The translations under genes were made by a program, and so were the position numbers. From an uncultured Ruminococcus sp. (GTDB lineage Bacteria > Bacillota > Clostridia > Oscillospirales > Ruminococcaceae): a DNA stretch of 43,404 nucleotides. Below are positions 1 to 8,588 of the stretch, piece after piece. The stretch is taken from the NCBI GenBank assembly GCA_947178575.1, contig CAMWYX010000016.1, forward strand, positions 1 through 43,404, read 5' to 3'. Within the stretch, counting starts at the first letter, position 1. Every line of letters starts with the position of its first letter. The notes under the pieces were generated by a model. That model did no database searches. It saw only the letters and a list, made by a program, of their open reading frames with translations, and was not told where the DNA came from.

Positions 1-30
1 CTCTAAATCATAGAATATTCAGTATGTGTC

Positions 31-59
31 TTTACAAGTCATGATTATTGTTGTAAAAT
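31..59 (+). promoter_or_regulatory. Predicted sigma-A promoter for the MATE gene
   Basis: TTTACA at 31-36 and TAAAAT at 54-59 are separated by 17 bases, about 35 bases before the chosen MATE start. It is a moderate match to the housekeeping consensus. The window begins just upstream, so other signals may be missing. Confidence 0.5.
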
Positions 60-94
60 ATGTAATGAAACTATTTTTTAAGGAAGGCGATTTT

Positions 95-1474
95 ATGAAC
101 GGAAAAACAGCCGATATGACGGAAGGGCCGTTGCTCAGCCGGATAGTGGTCTATACGATACCGATTATACTTACCGGTATATTACAGCTTCTTTTCAATG
201 CCGCTGATTTGGTTGTGGTAGGTCAGCACTGCGGAGATATTTCTGTGGGTGCTGTAAGTTCAACAGGACCTGTAATAAATCTTATAACAAATCTGTTTAT
301 AGGATTTTCGGTTGGTTCGGGAGTTTCTGTTGCTCACGGTATAGGAGCAGGAAAAGATGAGGACGTAAGGCGTGTAGTACGCACTTCGATTCCGCTTGCG
401 GTGATATGCGGAATTATTCTGACTGTTGCAGGAGTTGCAGGTGCGGAATATATACTCCGGCTTATGGATACTCCGGACGATGTACTTCCGCTTTCAACGG
501 CGTACATGAAAATATATTTCTGCGGGATTGTTTCAAGTATGCTGTATAATTTCGGTTCGGCGATAATCCGTGCGGCAGGCGATACCAAATCTCCGCTGAT
601 ATATCTTACAATTGCCGGAGTGCTTAATATTATACTTAATCTTTTCTTTGTGATGGCTCTTGACATGAATGTTGCCGGAGTTGCTCTTGCTACGGTTATT
701 TCCCAGACTGTATCGGCACTGCTTATCCTGCGTGCATTAATGAAACGAGATGATGCGTGCAGATTCCGGTTCGGTGAAATGCATATTTACAAAAGACAGC
801 TTTTCAGGATAATGCAGATTGGATTTCCGGCAGGAATACAAGGTTCTTTGTTTTCAATTTCAAATGTAATAATACAATCTTCCGTCAACTCATTCGGTAC
901 GATTTCTATGGCAGGAAACGGAGCGGCTCAGAATATCGAGGGATTTGTATACACGGCAATGAACTCCGTAAGCCAGACGGCTCTCAACTTTACGGGACAG
1001 AATCACGGAGCAGGAAAATATGACCGTATCCGGAAAATAATGTTTGTATGTCTCGGATTTGTATTCACGGTCGGACTTGTACTCGGGGGAACAGCGTATA
1101 TTTTCGGCAGACCGCTTTTATCGATATATCTTCCGGATTCTCCGGAGGCTGTACAGTACGGACTTACGAGACTGCTTTTCATATGTGTTCCGTATTTTGC
1201 GTGCGGTCTCATGGACGTTTCTACAGGACTTCTCAGAGGTATCGGAAGTTCCGTTATGCCTATGATAATCACCGTAGCCGGAGTATGCGGATTCCGTATT
1301 GTATGGATATATACAGTGTTCCGCATTCCGCAGTATCACACGCTGAATGCGTTGTATATATCTTATCTCATATCATGGACGCTCACGTTTATGATTCAGA
1401 TAACAGTATTTGCAGTTATGCTTAATATCAGAAAGAAAAGGGCATCTGTAACACAAAATTCCGTTTCTGCATAA
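95..1474 (+). CDS. MATE family multidrug/cation efflux transporter
   Basis: A 459-residue integral membrane protein with about 12 hydrophobic segments, the usual size and layout of MATE exporters, which expel organic cations or drugs in exchange for Na+ or H+. The N-terminus (MTEGPLLSRI then a helix starting VVYTIPII) is typical of the clostridial branch, and an inner repeat of the fold is suggested by the second half beginning near RQLFRIMQIGFPAGIQ. The ATG at 95 is chosen because AAGGAAGG lies 6 to 8 bases upstream; an in-frame ATG at 26 would lie upstream of the predicted -10 element. The 108-residue gene follows after 34 bases and is probably co-transcribed. The substrate cannot be read from the sequence. 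Confidence 0.9.
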   Translation: MNGKTADMTEGPLLSRIVVYTIPIILTGILQLLFNAADLVVVGQHCGDISVGAVSSTGPVINLITNLFIGFSVGSGVSVAHGIGAGKDEDVRRVVRTSIPLAVICGIILTVAGVAGAEYILRLMDTPDDVLPLSTAYMKIYFCGIVSSMLYNFGSAIIRAAGDTKSPLIYLTIAGVLNIILNLFFVMALDMNVAGVALATVISQTVSALLILRALMKRDDACRFRFGEMHIYKRQLFRIMQIGFPAGIQGSLFSISNVIIQSSVNSFGTISMAGNGAAQNIEGFVYTAMNSVSQTALNFTGQNHGAGKYDRIRKIMFVCLGFVFTVGLVLGGTAYIFGRPLLSIYLPDSPEAVQYGLTRLLFICVPYFACGLMDVSTGLLRGIGSSVMPMIITVAGVCGFRIVWIYTVFRIPQYHTLNALYISYLISWTLTFMIQITVFAVMLNIRKKRASVTQNSVSA

Positions 1475-1508
1475 TATATAAAAAATGCTCTGAACGGAGG
1501 TAATTTTC

Positions 1509-1835
1509 ATGGACAGGATAATTATTGCAGGAGCTGTTATACTTTTAGTGATTGCTGTAATTGAAATCGTATCAATTTTCTTTTCTCTTCCATACAGGCA
1601 TATACCGCCATACGCTTCTGTGATGCCTGTTTTTGCCGATGATGACAATTTTGTGCAGAGACTGGAATATGTCATGCAGAAAGGGTGTGGCAGACGGAAT
1701 ATCATCATTGTAGACTATTCCGCAACTGCTGAACAGTCAGAACTCTGCCGGCGGTTTGTCTGTGATAATCCGGACGCTGTATTTATTTCCCACGAACAGC
1801 TTACGGAAAACTTCCGTAAATTTTTTACAATTTAG
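1509..1835 (+). CDS. Small membrane-anchored protein of unknown function
   Basis: A 108-residue protein that I do not recognise. Residues 4 to 27 form one hydrophobic helix, followed by a soluble domain of about 80 residues with alternating strands and helices (for example NIIIVDYSA). The most likely topology is a single N-terminal anchor with the domain in the cytoplasm. A good ribosome site (CGGAGG) precedes the ATG by 8 bases. It lies 34 bases after the MATE gene. Its last codons double as an intrinsic terminator (1801-1826), so it should close this transcription unit. No catalytic motif is visible. Being real is supported by the ribosome site, codon use and operon position. Confidence 0.7.
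   Translation: MDRIIIAGAVILLVIAVIEIVSIFFSLPYRHIPPYASVMPVFADDDNFVQRLEYVMQKGCGRRNIIIVDYSATAEQSELCRRFVCDNPDAVFISHEQLTENFRKFFTI
1801..1826 (+). terminator. Intrinsic terminator inside the 3' end of the 108-aa gene
   Basis: An 8-bp perfect stem (TTACGGAA 1801-1808 with TTCCGTAA 1812-1819), a 3-base loop and a run of six T at 1821-1826. The whole element lies inside the final codons and ends 9 bases before the gene's last base. Confidence 0.7.
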
Positions 1836-1844
1836 GAAAAGTAA

Positions 1845-1873
1845 TTGCTTTTTCCGCCGGAATAGTGTATAAT
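1845..1873 (+). promoter_or_regulatory. Predicted sigma-A promoter for recD2
   Basis: TTGCTT at 1845-1850 and TATAAT at 1868-1873 with a 17-base spacer. It starts right after the terminator at 1801-1826 and 40 bases before the recD2 start codon, so recD2-mreB forms its own unit. Confidence 0.65.
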
Positions 1874-1912
1874 TTTATTTGAATGAGTTATAAATGAAAT
1901 GGTTGTGATAAA

Positions 1913-4087
1913 ATGCATATAGAAGGTTCTGTTGAAAATATTGTATTCCGGAATGAATTGAACGGATACGTGGTTCTTGACCTTGATTCCGGAGGCGAAA
2001 TGATTCCGGTATTCGGAAATCTCGGCGATATTGATGAGGGTGAAATGCTTTCGCTGGAGGGTGAATACATCAATAAAGGAAAGTATGGTGTTCAGTTTTC
2101 GGCGGAATACTGCGAGCGTAAACTTCCGCAGGATAAAATAAATATCGAAAAATATCTTGCTTCCGGAGCTATAAAGGGCATCGGACCGGGTCTTGCAAGA
2201 AAAATCGTGCAGACATTCGGAGACCGTACTCTTGAAATAATCGAAAAAAATCCTCAGAGACTATGCGAAGTAAGAGGAATATCACAGCAGAAATGCAATG
2301 AAATCGCCGATGAAGCCGGAAAACTCTTTGCTCTCCGGATTCTGACCTCATATCTTGCCGGATTTGATATAAAACCTGCCGACGCTATGAAAACGTTCCG
2401 GAAATACGGTTCTGATTCAATACAGCTTATAAAGCTTAATCCATATGTGCTTTGCGGAGATTCAATCGGAATTGATTTCGGAAAGGCTGATTCCGTTGCC
2501 TCGTCGCTTGATATTCCACACAATGCACAGAGCCGTATTATTGCCGGTATGCAGTGTGTTCTTCGGGCATTTGCACTGTACGGAAATTCGTGTATGCTTA
2601 TAGAACATCTGCTCAAAACGGTTTCGGAACGGCTTGATATTTCCGAAAAAGATTTTTACGATGCATATAATACCGCCATTGACGACAATGATTTGTACAG
2701 ATATGTAACAGATAGGGAAGAATTTGTCTATCTTCCGGATTATTTTATTGCGGAGCAGTTCATAGCGGACAGAATACATATTCTTAATAAATTTTCTCCG
2801 CCGGAAGATTTTGATTTCAATAAACTCATAGACGAAGAAGAAAAAAAGAACGGCATAAAATACGCAGGAAAACAGAGAACTGCAATCAATATGGCTGTAT
2901 CACGTGGAATTATGATACTTACCGGCGGTCCGGGTACGGGAAAGACTACCACATTGAATGCAATGATTTCTCTGCTTGAAAAACGTGGCTGTGAAGTTCT
3001 GCTTACTGCTCCTACCGGACGTGCTGCAAAGAGAATGTCCGACCTGACAGGACATGATGCAAAAACAATACACAGACTTCTTGAAGCTATATATGACCAG
3101 TCGGACAACCTTGTCTTTGCACGGAACGAAAAAAATCCTCTTAAATGTGACGCGGTAATAGTGGACGAGATGTCCATGGTTGACAGTCTGCTTTTTGAAA
3201 ATCTTCTGCGTGCACTCCGGCTGAACTGCAAACTCATCATGGTGGGCGATTTTAACCAGCTTCCGTCTGTAGGAGCAGGAAATCTGCTTAAAGATATGAT
3301 TCAGAGCGGAGAAGTTCCTGTGGTTGAACTCACGGAGATATTCCGGCAGGCACAGAAAAGCTGTATAATCACGAATGCACATAAAATTGTTGCCGGCGAA
3401 TATCCGGATATTACTCAGAAAAACAATGATTTTTTCTTTTTTGGCAGGAACGATTACGGCAAGGCGACAGAACTTATAGTTGACCTCATCAAACGCCGGC
3501 TTCCGAATGCATATAATTATTCACCCTTGAATGATATTCAGATAATAGCTCCGTCACGGAAAGGAACTGTAGGAACTTTTGAACTGAACAGAATATTGCA
3601 GGAACATCTTAATCCGCCTGACGGAAAAAAAGCGGAATACAGATATTTCTCAAATATCTACCGTGAGGGTGACAAGGTAATGCAGACACGCAATAATTAC
3701 GATATTCAGTGGAAAAAAGACGACGAAACCGGAACGGGAATATATAACGGCGATATAGGCAGAATTATAAGTATTTCCGTTCCGAAACAGTCTGCGGTGA
3801 TTGATTTTGACGGCAGAACCGCAGAATATCCTTTTGATATACTTCCGCAGGTCGAACTTGCATATGCCATCACTGTACATAAAAGTCAGGGCTGTGAGTT
3901 TGAAGCCGTTATAATGCCGGTTATGGGAGTGTTTCAGAAGCTTGCATACAGAAATCTGCTTTATACGGCTGTTACAAGGGCAAAAAAACTGCTCATTCTT
4001 GTGGGAACAGAAAAAGATATTGAAAAAATGGTGGACAATGACAAGCGTACACTCAGGTACAGCTGTCTCAAAAAAATGCTTGCCTGA
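1913..4087 (+). CDS. recD2: SF1B 5'-3' DNA helicase RecD2
   Basis: A 724-residue RecD-like ATP-dependent DNA helicase of the type found without RecBC, which unwinds DNA 5' to 3' in repair and replication stress. The N-terminal OB-like region and helix-hairpin-helix stretch (about residues 85-200, with GIGPGLARKI) are typical of RecD2 rather than RecD. The motor has Walker A GGPGTGKT at 338-345, Walker B VDEMSMVD at 417-424, GDFNQLPSVG (motif III) and the motif VI region VHKSQGCEF near 655-663 followed by YTAVTRAKK. The length is near the family norm. The ribosome site before the ATG is weak (GGTTGTGAT). mreB follows after 15 bases, so the two are probably transcribed together. Confidence 0.95.
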   Translation: MHIEGSVENIVFRNELNGYVVLDLDSGGEMIPVFGNLGDIDEGEMLSLEGEYINKGKYGVQFSAEYCERKLPQDKINIEKYLASGAIKGIGPGLARKIVQTFGDRTLEIIEKNPQRLCEVRGISQQKCNEIADEAGKLFALRILTSYLAGFDIKPADAMKTFRKYGSDSIQLIKLNPYVLCGDSIGIDFGKADSVASSLDIPHNAQSRIIAGMQCVLRAFALYGNSCMLIEHLLKTVSERLDISEKDFYDAYNTAIDDNDLYRYVTDREEFVYLPDYFIAEQFIADRIHILNKFSPPEDFDFNKLIDEEEKKNGIKYAGKQRTAINMAVSRGIMILTGGPGTGKTTTLNAMISLLEKRGCEVLLTAPTGRAAKRMSDLTGHDAKTIHRLLEAIYDQSDNLVFARNEKNPLKCDAVIVDEMSMVDSLLFENLLRALRLNCKLIMVGDFNQLPSVGAGNLLKDMIQSGEVPVVELTEIFRQAQKSCIITNAHKIVAGEYPDITQKNNDFFFFGRNDYGKATELIVDLIKRRLPNAYNYSPLNDIQIIAPSRKGTVGTFELNRILQEHLNPPDGKKAEYRYFSNIYREGDKVMQTRNNYDIQWKKDDETGTGIYNGDIGRIISISVPKQSAVIDFDGRTAEYPFDILPQVELAYAITVHKSQGCEFEAVIMPVMGVFQKLAYRNLLYTAVTRAKKLLILVGTEKDIEKMVDNDKRTLRYSCLKKMLA

Positions 4088-4102
4088 CAGGGGGAATTTT
4101 CT

Positions 4103-5122
4103 ATGGCTAATACGGATATAGGAATCGATTTAGGAACATCAAATATTGTAATGACAATGGGCAGAAAGGGAGTTGTTCTCAGCGAGCCTTCGGTAATTGC
4201 CTATAATACAAGAACTGAACGTGTTCTTGCAGTAGGAAAGGAAGCCTATGAGATGATAGGCAGAAATCCCGATTACATACGTGTGGCACGTCCTATATGT
4301 GACGGAGTTATTTCCGATGATGACCTCACACACAGCATGATTCGTGAATTTGTGCTTAAAGTCGCCGGCTATCAGCTTATCAAGCCAAGAATAATCATAT
4401 GTGTACCCTCGTTTATCACGGATATTCAGAGCCGTGCAGTAGTTGAAGCCGCAAAAAGTGCGGGTTCACGTCAGGTATATCTTATTCAGGAACCCGTTGC
4501 CGCAATGATTGGTGCAGGCGTGAACATCGCAAAGGCAAGAGGTCATATGATAGTCGACATCGGAGGCGGAACAACCGACGTTGCAATTGTTTCCATGAAC
4601 GGTCTTGTAACTTCTCATACTATCAAGAACGCCGGAAATTCAATCGACCGTGCCATTATAAAATATATGCAGAATACGTACAAGCTCCTTATCGGAGAAC
4701 GTACTGCCGAAACCGTAAAGCGTGAACTCTGCAACCTCTACGACCCGAACGATGAAATAACATATACAGTCAAGGGAAGAAGTCTGATTAAAGGACTTCC
4801 GGCTCAGGTACAGCTGAACGAAATCGAGCTTTTCAAGGCTATTGAGGACGAGACATTCGCAATTATGGCGGCTATACGTAAAGTTCTTGAAGATGCTCCG
4901 CCGGAACTTGCCGGAGATATTTATGATAACGGACTTCTGCTTACAGGAGGAGGAGCATTGCTGGGAGGACTTACACAACTAATCAGGCGTACTCTCAATA
5001 TCAACTGCACTATCGCAAAAGATGCTGTAAACTGCGTCGCAAAAGGAACGGGAATGGCATTCAGAAGCATGACAACACTCCTTGACGGATTTGAATCCGC
5101 AACAGTGTATAAATACAGATAA
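4103..5122 (+). CDS. mreB: Rod shape-determining actin homologue MreB/Mbl
   Basis: A 339-residue bacterial actin that forms membrane-associated filaments guiding lateral wall synthesis. The phosphate-1 motif GIDLGTSN is at residues 7-14, the phosphate-2 motif DIGGGTTDVA is mid-protein, and the adenosine motif LLTGGGALLGGL is near 278-289. The length matches MreB, Mbl and MreBH, which cannot be told apart here; no mreC or mreD follows, which favours an Mbl/MreBH-like paralogue. AGGGGGAA precedes the ATG. It is tightly linked behind recD2, a pairing with no obvious functional logic. Confidence 0.93.
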   Translation: MANTDIGIDLGTSNIVMTMGRKGVVLSEPSVIAYNTRTERVLAVGKEAYEMIGRNPDYIRVARPICDGVISDDDLTHSMIREFVLKVAGYQLIKPRIIICVPSFITDIQSRAVVEAAKSAGSRQVYLIQEPVAAMIGAGVNIAKARGHMIVDIGGGTTDVAIVSMNGLVTSHTIKNAGNSIDRAIIKYMQNTYKLLIGERTAETVKRELCNLYDPNDEITYTVKGRSLIKGLPAQVQLNEIELFKAIEDETFAIMAAIRKVLEDAPPELAGDIYDNGLLLTGGGALLGGLTQLIRRTLNINCTIAKDAVNCVAKGTGMAFRSMTTLLDGFESATVYKYR

Positions 5123-5173
5123 ATATTTTTGTTATATCACAAAAAATTCATATATGATTTTGCTGAAATTATA

Positions 5174-5202
5174 TTGATTCTGCATAAAAAGTATGATATA
5201 AT
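5174..5202 (+). promoter_or_regulatory. Predicted extended -10 promoter for the EAL-recombinase operon
   Basis: TTGATT at 5174-5179 and TATAAT at 5197-5202 with a 17-base spacer and a TGa extension directly before the -10. The start codon of the EAL gene is about 88 bases downstream; I see no convincing hairpin in that leader. Confidence 0.7.
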
Positions 5203-5289
5203 GAATTGTGAGTTTTTTTGGAATGATTATGAAAATCTTTGGAAAAATCAACAGATTCTTATGTTATGTTGTGCAGGGGTGGTTATATT

Positions 5290-6936
5290 ATGAAAAAACA
5301 AAGACTCGACAGTCTTTTTGAAGCTATCTCAATTATCGCAGAAGGTGCTTACGTCTACCTCTGTGATATGAGTACCAATATATCACGCTGGTCAAAGACC
5401 GCCGTCGATTATTTTGCAATGCCGTCTGAATATATAGAAAATGCCGGTGCAGTATGGGCTGAAAAGGTTCACCCTGATGACCGTGAAAATTACAGCAGAA
5501 ACATTGAGGCTATATTTTCGGGCGAGGAATCAAATCACGATATGCAGTACCGTGCATTGTCCGCAGACGGTACATATACTGTCTGTACCTGCCGTGGAGT
5601 CGTAATACGGGACAATGACGGAAATCCCGAATATTTCGGCGGAATTATCAGAAATAACGGTGCGTTCAGCTATATAGATACCGTTACGGGTATGCGTAGT
5701 CTTTACGGCTATCTTGATGATATAAAAGGTCTTTTCACACGCCGTGAATCAGCTCTCATACTCATGATTGGTCTTACATCTTTTTCTGATATAAATGATG
5801 TGTACGGCTATAAATTCGGAAACCGTGTTCTCCAGACGCTTGCACGCAGAATCAGAAAACTTTTTTCTGAACGTGGTTCGATTTATCGTATGGACGGCAC
5901 AAGATTTGCCGTAATCACGCATAATACAACTGCTGGCGAAGCGGAACAATTATATAATCAGCTCCGTGAGGGTATAAGAAAGGATTTTATAGTTGACGAT
6001 GAAAAGGTTTCACTCTCTCTTAACGGCGGTGCTATACGTGCCGACAGATTTGATATTGCATGGGAGACTTTTTATTCGTGCCTCCGATACGCCTATCACG
6101 AATCAAAACATCATAAATTCGGGAGCTTTGTCGTATTCGAGGATATTGTCGAAGCCGACAACAGAAAAATCATCGAACGTGTAAACGTTATAAGAAGCTG
6201 TATCGCCGAGGATTGCCGTGGATTTTATCTATGTTACCAGCCGATAGTCGATTCCGAAACAGAACGGCTCAAAGGTATGGAAGCTCTTGTCCGCTGGAAA
6301 AATGATGAATACGGCATCGTTCCGCCGGACGTATTCATACCTGTTCTGGAGCAGGATTCCATATTTCCGGAACTCGGCTACTGGATTCTGAAGCAGGCTA
6401 TGCTGGACGGAAGAAAATTTCTGGATATAAATCCGAATCTTGTCATAAATGTAAATCTTTCATATGCACAGCTTGAAAAGGAAGGATTTGTAAAAGAAAT
6501 ATTCAGAATAATTGATGAAACACGTTTTCCTGTTGACCATCTCTGCCTTGAAATAACAGAACGCTGCCGTCTCCTTGATACAGCCATGCTTAAAGAAATG
6601 TTCTCTGTTTTCAGGGAACACGGTATCAGAATTGCAGTTGACGATTTCGGGACAGGTTTCGCTTCACTGGGATTTCTGCGTTCGATTCCTGTAGACGTTG
6701 TAAAAATAGACCGTGCATTTGTCAAAGATATACGCAAAAACGTAGCAGACCGTAATTCCGTGAAATTCATATCCGAACTTGCCGACTCGTTTTCTGCCGA
6801 TGTGTGTGCCGAGGGAATTGAAAACGCCGATATACGTGATTGCCTTAAAGAATACAAAATAGGCAGTCTGCAAGGTTATCTGTATTCCAGACCCGTCACA
6901 GCGGAACAGATGATTGAAAAACTGATTTCCGAATAA
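5290..6936 (+). CDS. PAS / degenerate GGDEF / EAL protein, probable c-di-GMP phosphodiesterase
   Basis: A 548-residue soluble signalling protein. Residues about 10-125 resemble a PAS sensor with a PAC tail (SADGTYTVCTCRGVVIR). The GGDEF domain follows but is degenerate: the signature reads MDGTRF where GGDEF is expected, and the first metal-binding Asp is replaced (MIGLTSFSDINDVYG), so cyclase activity is unlikely. The EAL domain looks intact: EALVRW near 331-336, NVNLSYAQL, LEITE, DDFGTG near 451-456, KIDRAF, AEGIEN and QGYLYSRP. The expected reaction is hydrolysis of c-di-GMP to pGpG. The ATG at 5290 is preferred over 5239 because GGGGTGG lies just upstream. A tyrosine recombinase gene follows after 16 bases. 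Confidence 0.92.
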   Translation: MKKQRLDSLFEAISIIAEGAYVYLCDMSTNISRWSKTAVDYFAMPSEYIENAGAVWAEKVHPDDRENYSRNIEAIFSGEESNHDMQYRALSADGTYTVCTCRGVVIRDNDGNPEYFGGIIRNNGAFSYIDTVTGMRSLYGYLDDIKGLFTRRESALILMIGLTSFSDINDVYGYKFGNRVLQTLARRIRKLFSERGSIYRMDGTRFAVITHNTTAGEAEQLYNQLREGIRKDFIVDDEKVSLSLNGGAIRADRFDIAWETFYSCLRYAYHESKHHKFGSFVVFEDIVEADNRKIIERVNVIRSCIAEDCRGFYLCYQPIVDSETERLKGMEALVRWKNDEYGIVPPDVFIPVLEQDSIFPELGYWILKQAMLDGRKFLDINPNLVINVNLSYAQLEKEGFVKEIFRIIDETRFPVDHLCLEITERCRLLDTAMLKEMFSVFREHGIRIAVDDFGTGFASLGFLRSIPVDVVKIDRAFVKDIRKNVADRNSVKFISELADSFSADVCAEGIENADIRDCLKEYKIGSLQGYLYSRPVTAEQMIEKLISE

Positions 6937-6952
6937 AAAGAGGTGGTTTAAT

Positions 6953-7966
6953 ATGGCGGTAAATCCGGATTTATGCTTTGATGAGCTCCGTGAATTTATT
7001 ATCTATCAGAAGAATGTAAAAAAATCAGCTGAACTTACAATATATAATTATTACTGTGACCTGCTTTTGTTTTTCAGGTATATGAAATTTATAAAGAACA
7101 ATATGCCTGCCGGAACAAAAATCGACAAAATCTATATTGCCGATATTAATGTTGAGTTTCTGCGGAGTATAACAGCTGTGGATATTCAGCGGTATTTTGA
7201 TTATCTTATGTATGTCCGTCATCTCGGAATATCCACAAGAACACGGCGTATTGTTTCTCTTCGTAAATTTTTTAAATTTGTACATCTCAATATTGAAGTA
7301 ATAGACAGGAATCCTACAGACAGACTGATTGCTCCGAAAAGGGAAAAAAAACCGCCTGAATTTATGGACGAGGAAGAATGTATCATGCTTCTCAATTCGA
7401 TAAAGGGCGAGAACCGTGAGCGGGATTATTGTATTTTTGTGTTGTTTCTTAATACCGGAATAAAGCTGAATGAACTTGTTGCACTCAACGATACGGATAT
7501 TGATTCGCTCGGAAATACTGTCATATGCGGAAAAAACGGAAAAAAACGCTGTATTGTACTTAACAGGGCCTGTATTGAGGCTATTGAGGAATACAGAATA
7601 TATAAGGAAAAATTTTTCGGCATAAAATCATATGACCATCATGCTATTTTTGTAGGACGTTCCGGAAAACGACTTACTGACCGCTGGATTCAGCAGATTG
7701 TCAAGAAAAGAATGAATGACGCCGGATTCGGCGAAAGAGAATTAAGTCCACAAAATCTGCGTCATACGGCTGCATCGGTCATGTATAAAAGAGGCGTTGA
7801 TATATGCGATTTACAGCAGATACTCGGACATGAAAGTCTTGGTGCAACACAGATATATGCCGATTCACACGTACCATACAGCGGAGCTTCCATGCCGGGT
7901 AATCCGCTTGAACGCCGGCGGATAGCTCCTAAAATAATCATTCCTGACAATCCGGACAAAAAATAA
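6953..7966 (+). CDS. Tyrosine recombinase/integrase with altered catalytic residues
   Basis: A 337-residue XerC/XerD-like protein with an N-terminal SAM-like DNA-binding domain (about 5-115) and a C-terminal catalytic domain. The nucleophile Tyr302 (TQIYADSH), His293 (LGHES), Arg270 (NLRHTAA) and the beta-hairpin Lys near 194 are present. The first catalytic Arg, normally in TGxR, is Lys171 (NTGIKLNEL), and the usual HxLR histidine is Gln267 (SPQNLR). Some clostridial relatives may share the Gln, so only the Lys is firmly unusual. A 35-residue tail rich in Pro and basic residues follows Tyr302. There are no att sites or phage genes nearby, so a domesticated chromosomal role is likely. AGAGGTGG precedes the ATG, 16 bases after the EAL gene. 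Confidence 0.88.
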   Translation: MAVNPDLCFDELREFIIYQKNVKKSAELTIYNYYCDLLLFFRYMKFIKNNMPAGTKIDKIYIADINVEFLRSITAVDIQRYFDYLMYVRHLGISTRTRRIVSLRKFFKFVHLNIEVIDRNPTDRLIAPKREKKPPEFMDEEECIMLLNSIKGENRERDYCIFVLFLNTGIKLNELVALNDTDIDSLGNTVICGKNGKKRCIVLNRACIEAIEEYRIYKEKFFGIKSYDHHAIFVGRSGKRLTDRWIQQIVKKRMNDAGFGERELSPQNLRHTAASVMYKRGVDICDLQQILGHESLGATQIYADSHVPYSGASMPGNPLERRRIAPKIIIPDNPDKK

Positions 7967-7972
7967 TATATT

Positions 7973-8003
7973 AATCCTGTATCAGCCGATACAGGATTTT
8001 TTT
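7973..8003 (+). terminator. Intrinsic terminator of the EAL-recombinase operon
   Basis: A perfect 10-bp stem, ATCCTGTATC (7974-7983) with GATACAGGAT (7988-7997), an AGCC loop, then six T. It ends the operon 6 bases after the recombinase stop. Confidence 0.92.
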
Positions 8004-8072
8004 GTCATATTGTCACAAAACAGTTTTTTAAAACGTTATATTATACAGAAGCGAATAAAAAGAGGTGATAGC

Positions 8073-8588
8073 ATGACAACAGATGATTCAGTAAAGCTCA
8101 GACGGCTTTACGAACTTTATGAACAGCCTATGTACAGAATCGCTTTTGCTGTTCTTAAAAATCCGTCATATGCGGAAGATGCCGTTTCCGATGCTTTTGA
8201 ACGCATTGTCCGTAAAATCGGCAGAATCGGAAATCCTGAATCTTCCGAAACCAGAAGCTACATAGTTAAAATAATCAAAAATACCGCAATTGACCAGTAT
8301 CGCCGGAATACTGTTTTCTACAGAAGAAATCAGCCTATCGACGAGGAAACGGAACGTATTCCCGACAGCTCGGTGAATGTTGAGAACATGATTATTCAGG
8401 ACGGTGTGGAATCGCTGACAGAAAATCTCAGCAGTTCCGACCGGAAAATAATTGAACTCAGATTCGATGAGCAGATGCAATGGCGTGAAGTTGCGGAACA
8501 TCTTTCGCTCACCGAAGCGACAGTGCGCAAGCGTTTTGAACGTGCCAAAAAAAAACTGAAAGGAGAACTCAGCAATGAAAAAAAATAA
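8073..8588 (+). CDS. ECF-type RNA polymerase sigma factor
   Basis: A 171-residue sigma-70 family protein with only regions 2 and 4, as in extracytoplasmic-function sigma factors. Region 2 covers about residues 10-75 (AFAVLKNPSYAEDAVSDAF) and region 4 about 115-165, with the helix-turn-helix WREVAEHLSLTEATVRKRF. The ATG at 8073 is preferred to an upstream in-frame start because AGAGGTG lies 7 bases before it. Its last 14 bases overlap the next gene, which has the anatomy of a membrane anti-sigma factor, so the pair probably senses an envelope signal and is translationally coupled. The regulon is unknown. Confidence 0.92.
   Translation: MTTDDSVKLRRLYELYEQPMYRIAFAVLKNPSYAEDAVSDAFERIVRKIGRIGNPESSETRSYIVKIIKNTAIDQYRRNTVFYRRNQPIDEETERIPDSSVNVENMIIQDGVESLTENLSSSDRKIIELRFDEQMQWREVAEHLSLTEATVRKRFERAKKKLKGELSNEKK

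Noticed and set aside
8004-8072. An ECF-type autoregulated promoter before the sigma factor gene
   Set aside because: AAAAC and CGTT are present (8016-8040 region) but about 12 bases apart, shorter than the usual ECF spacing, so I did not call it.
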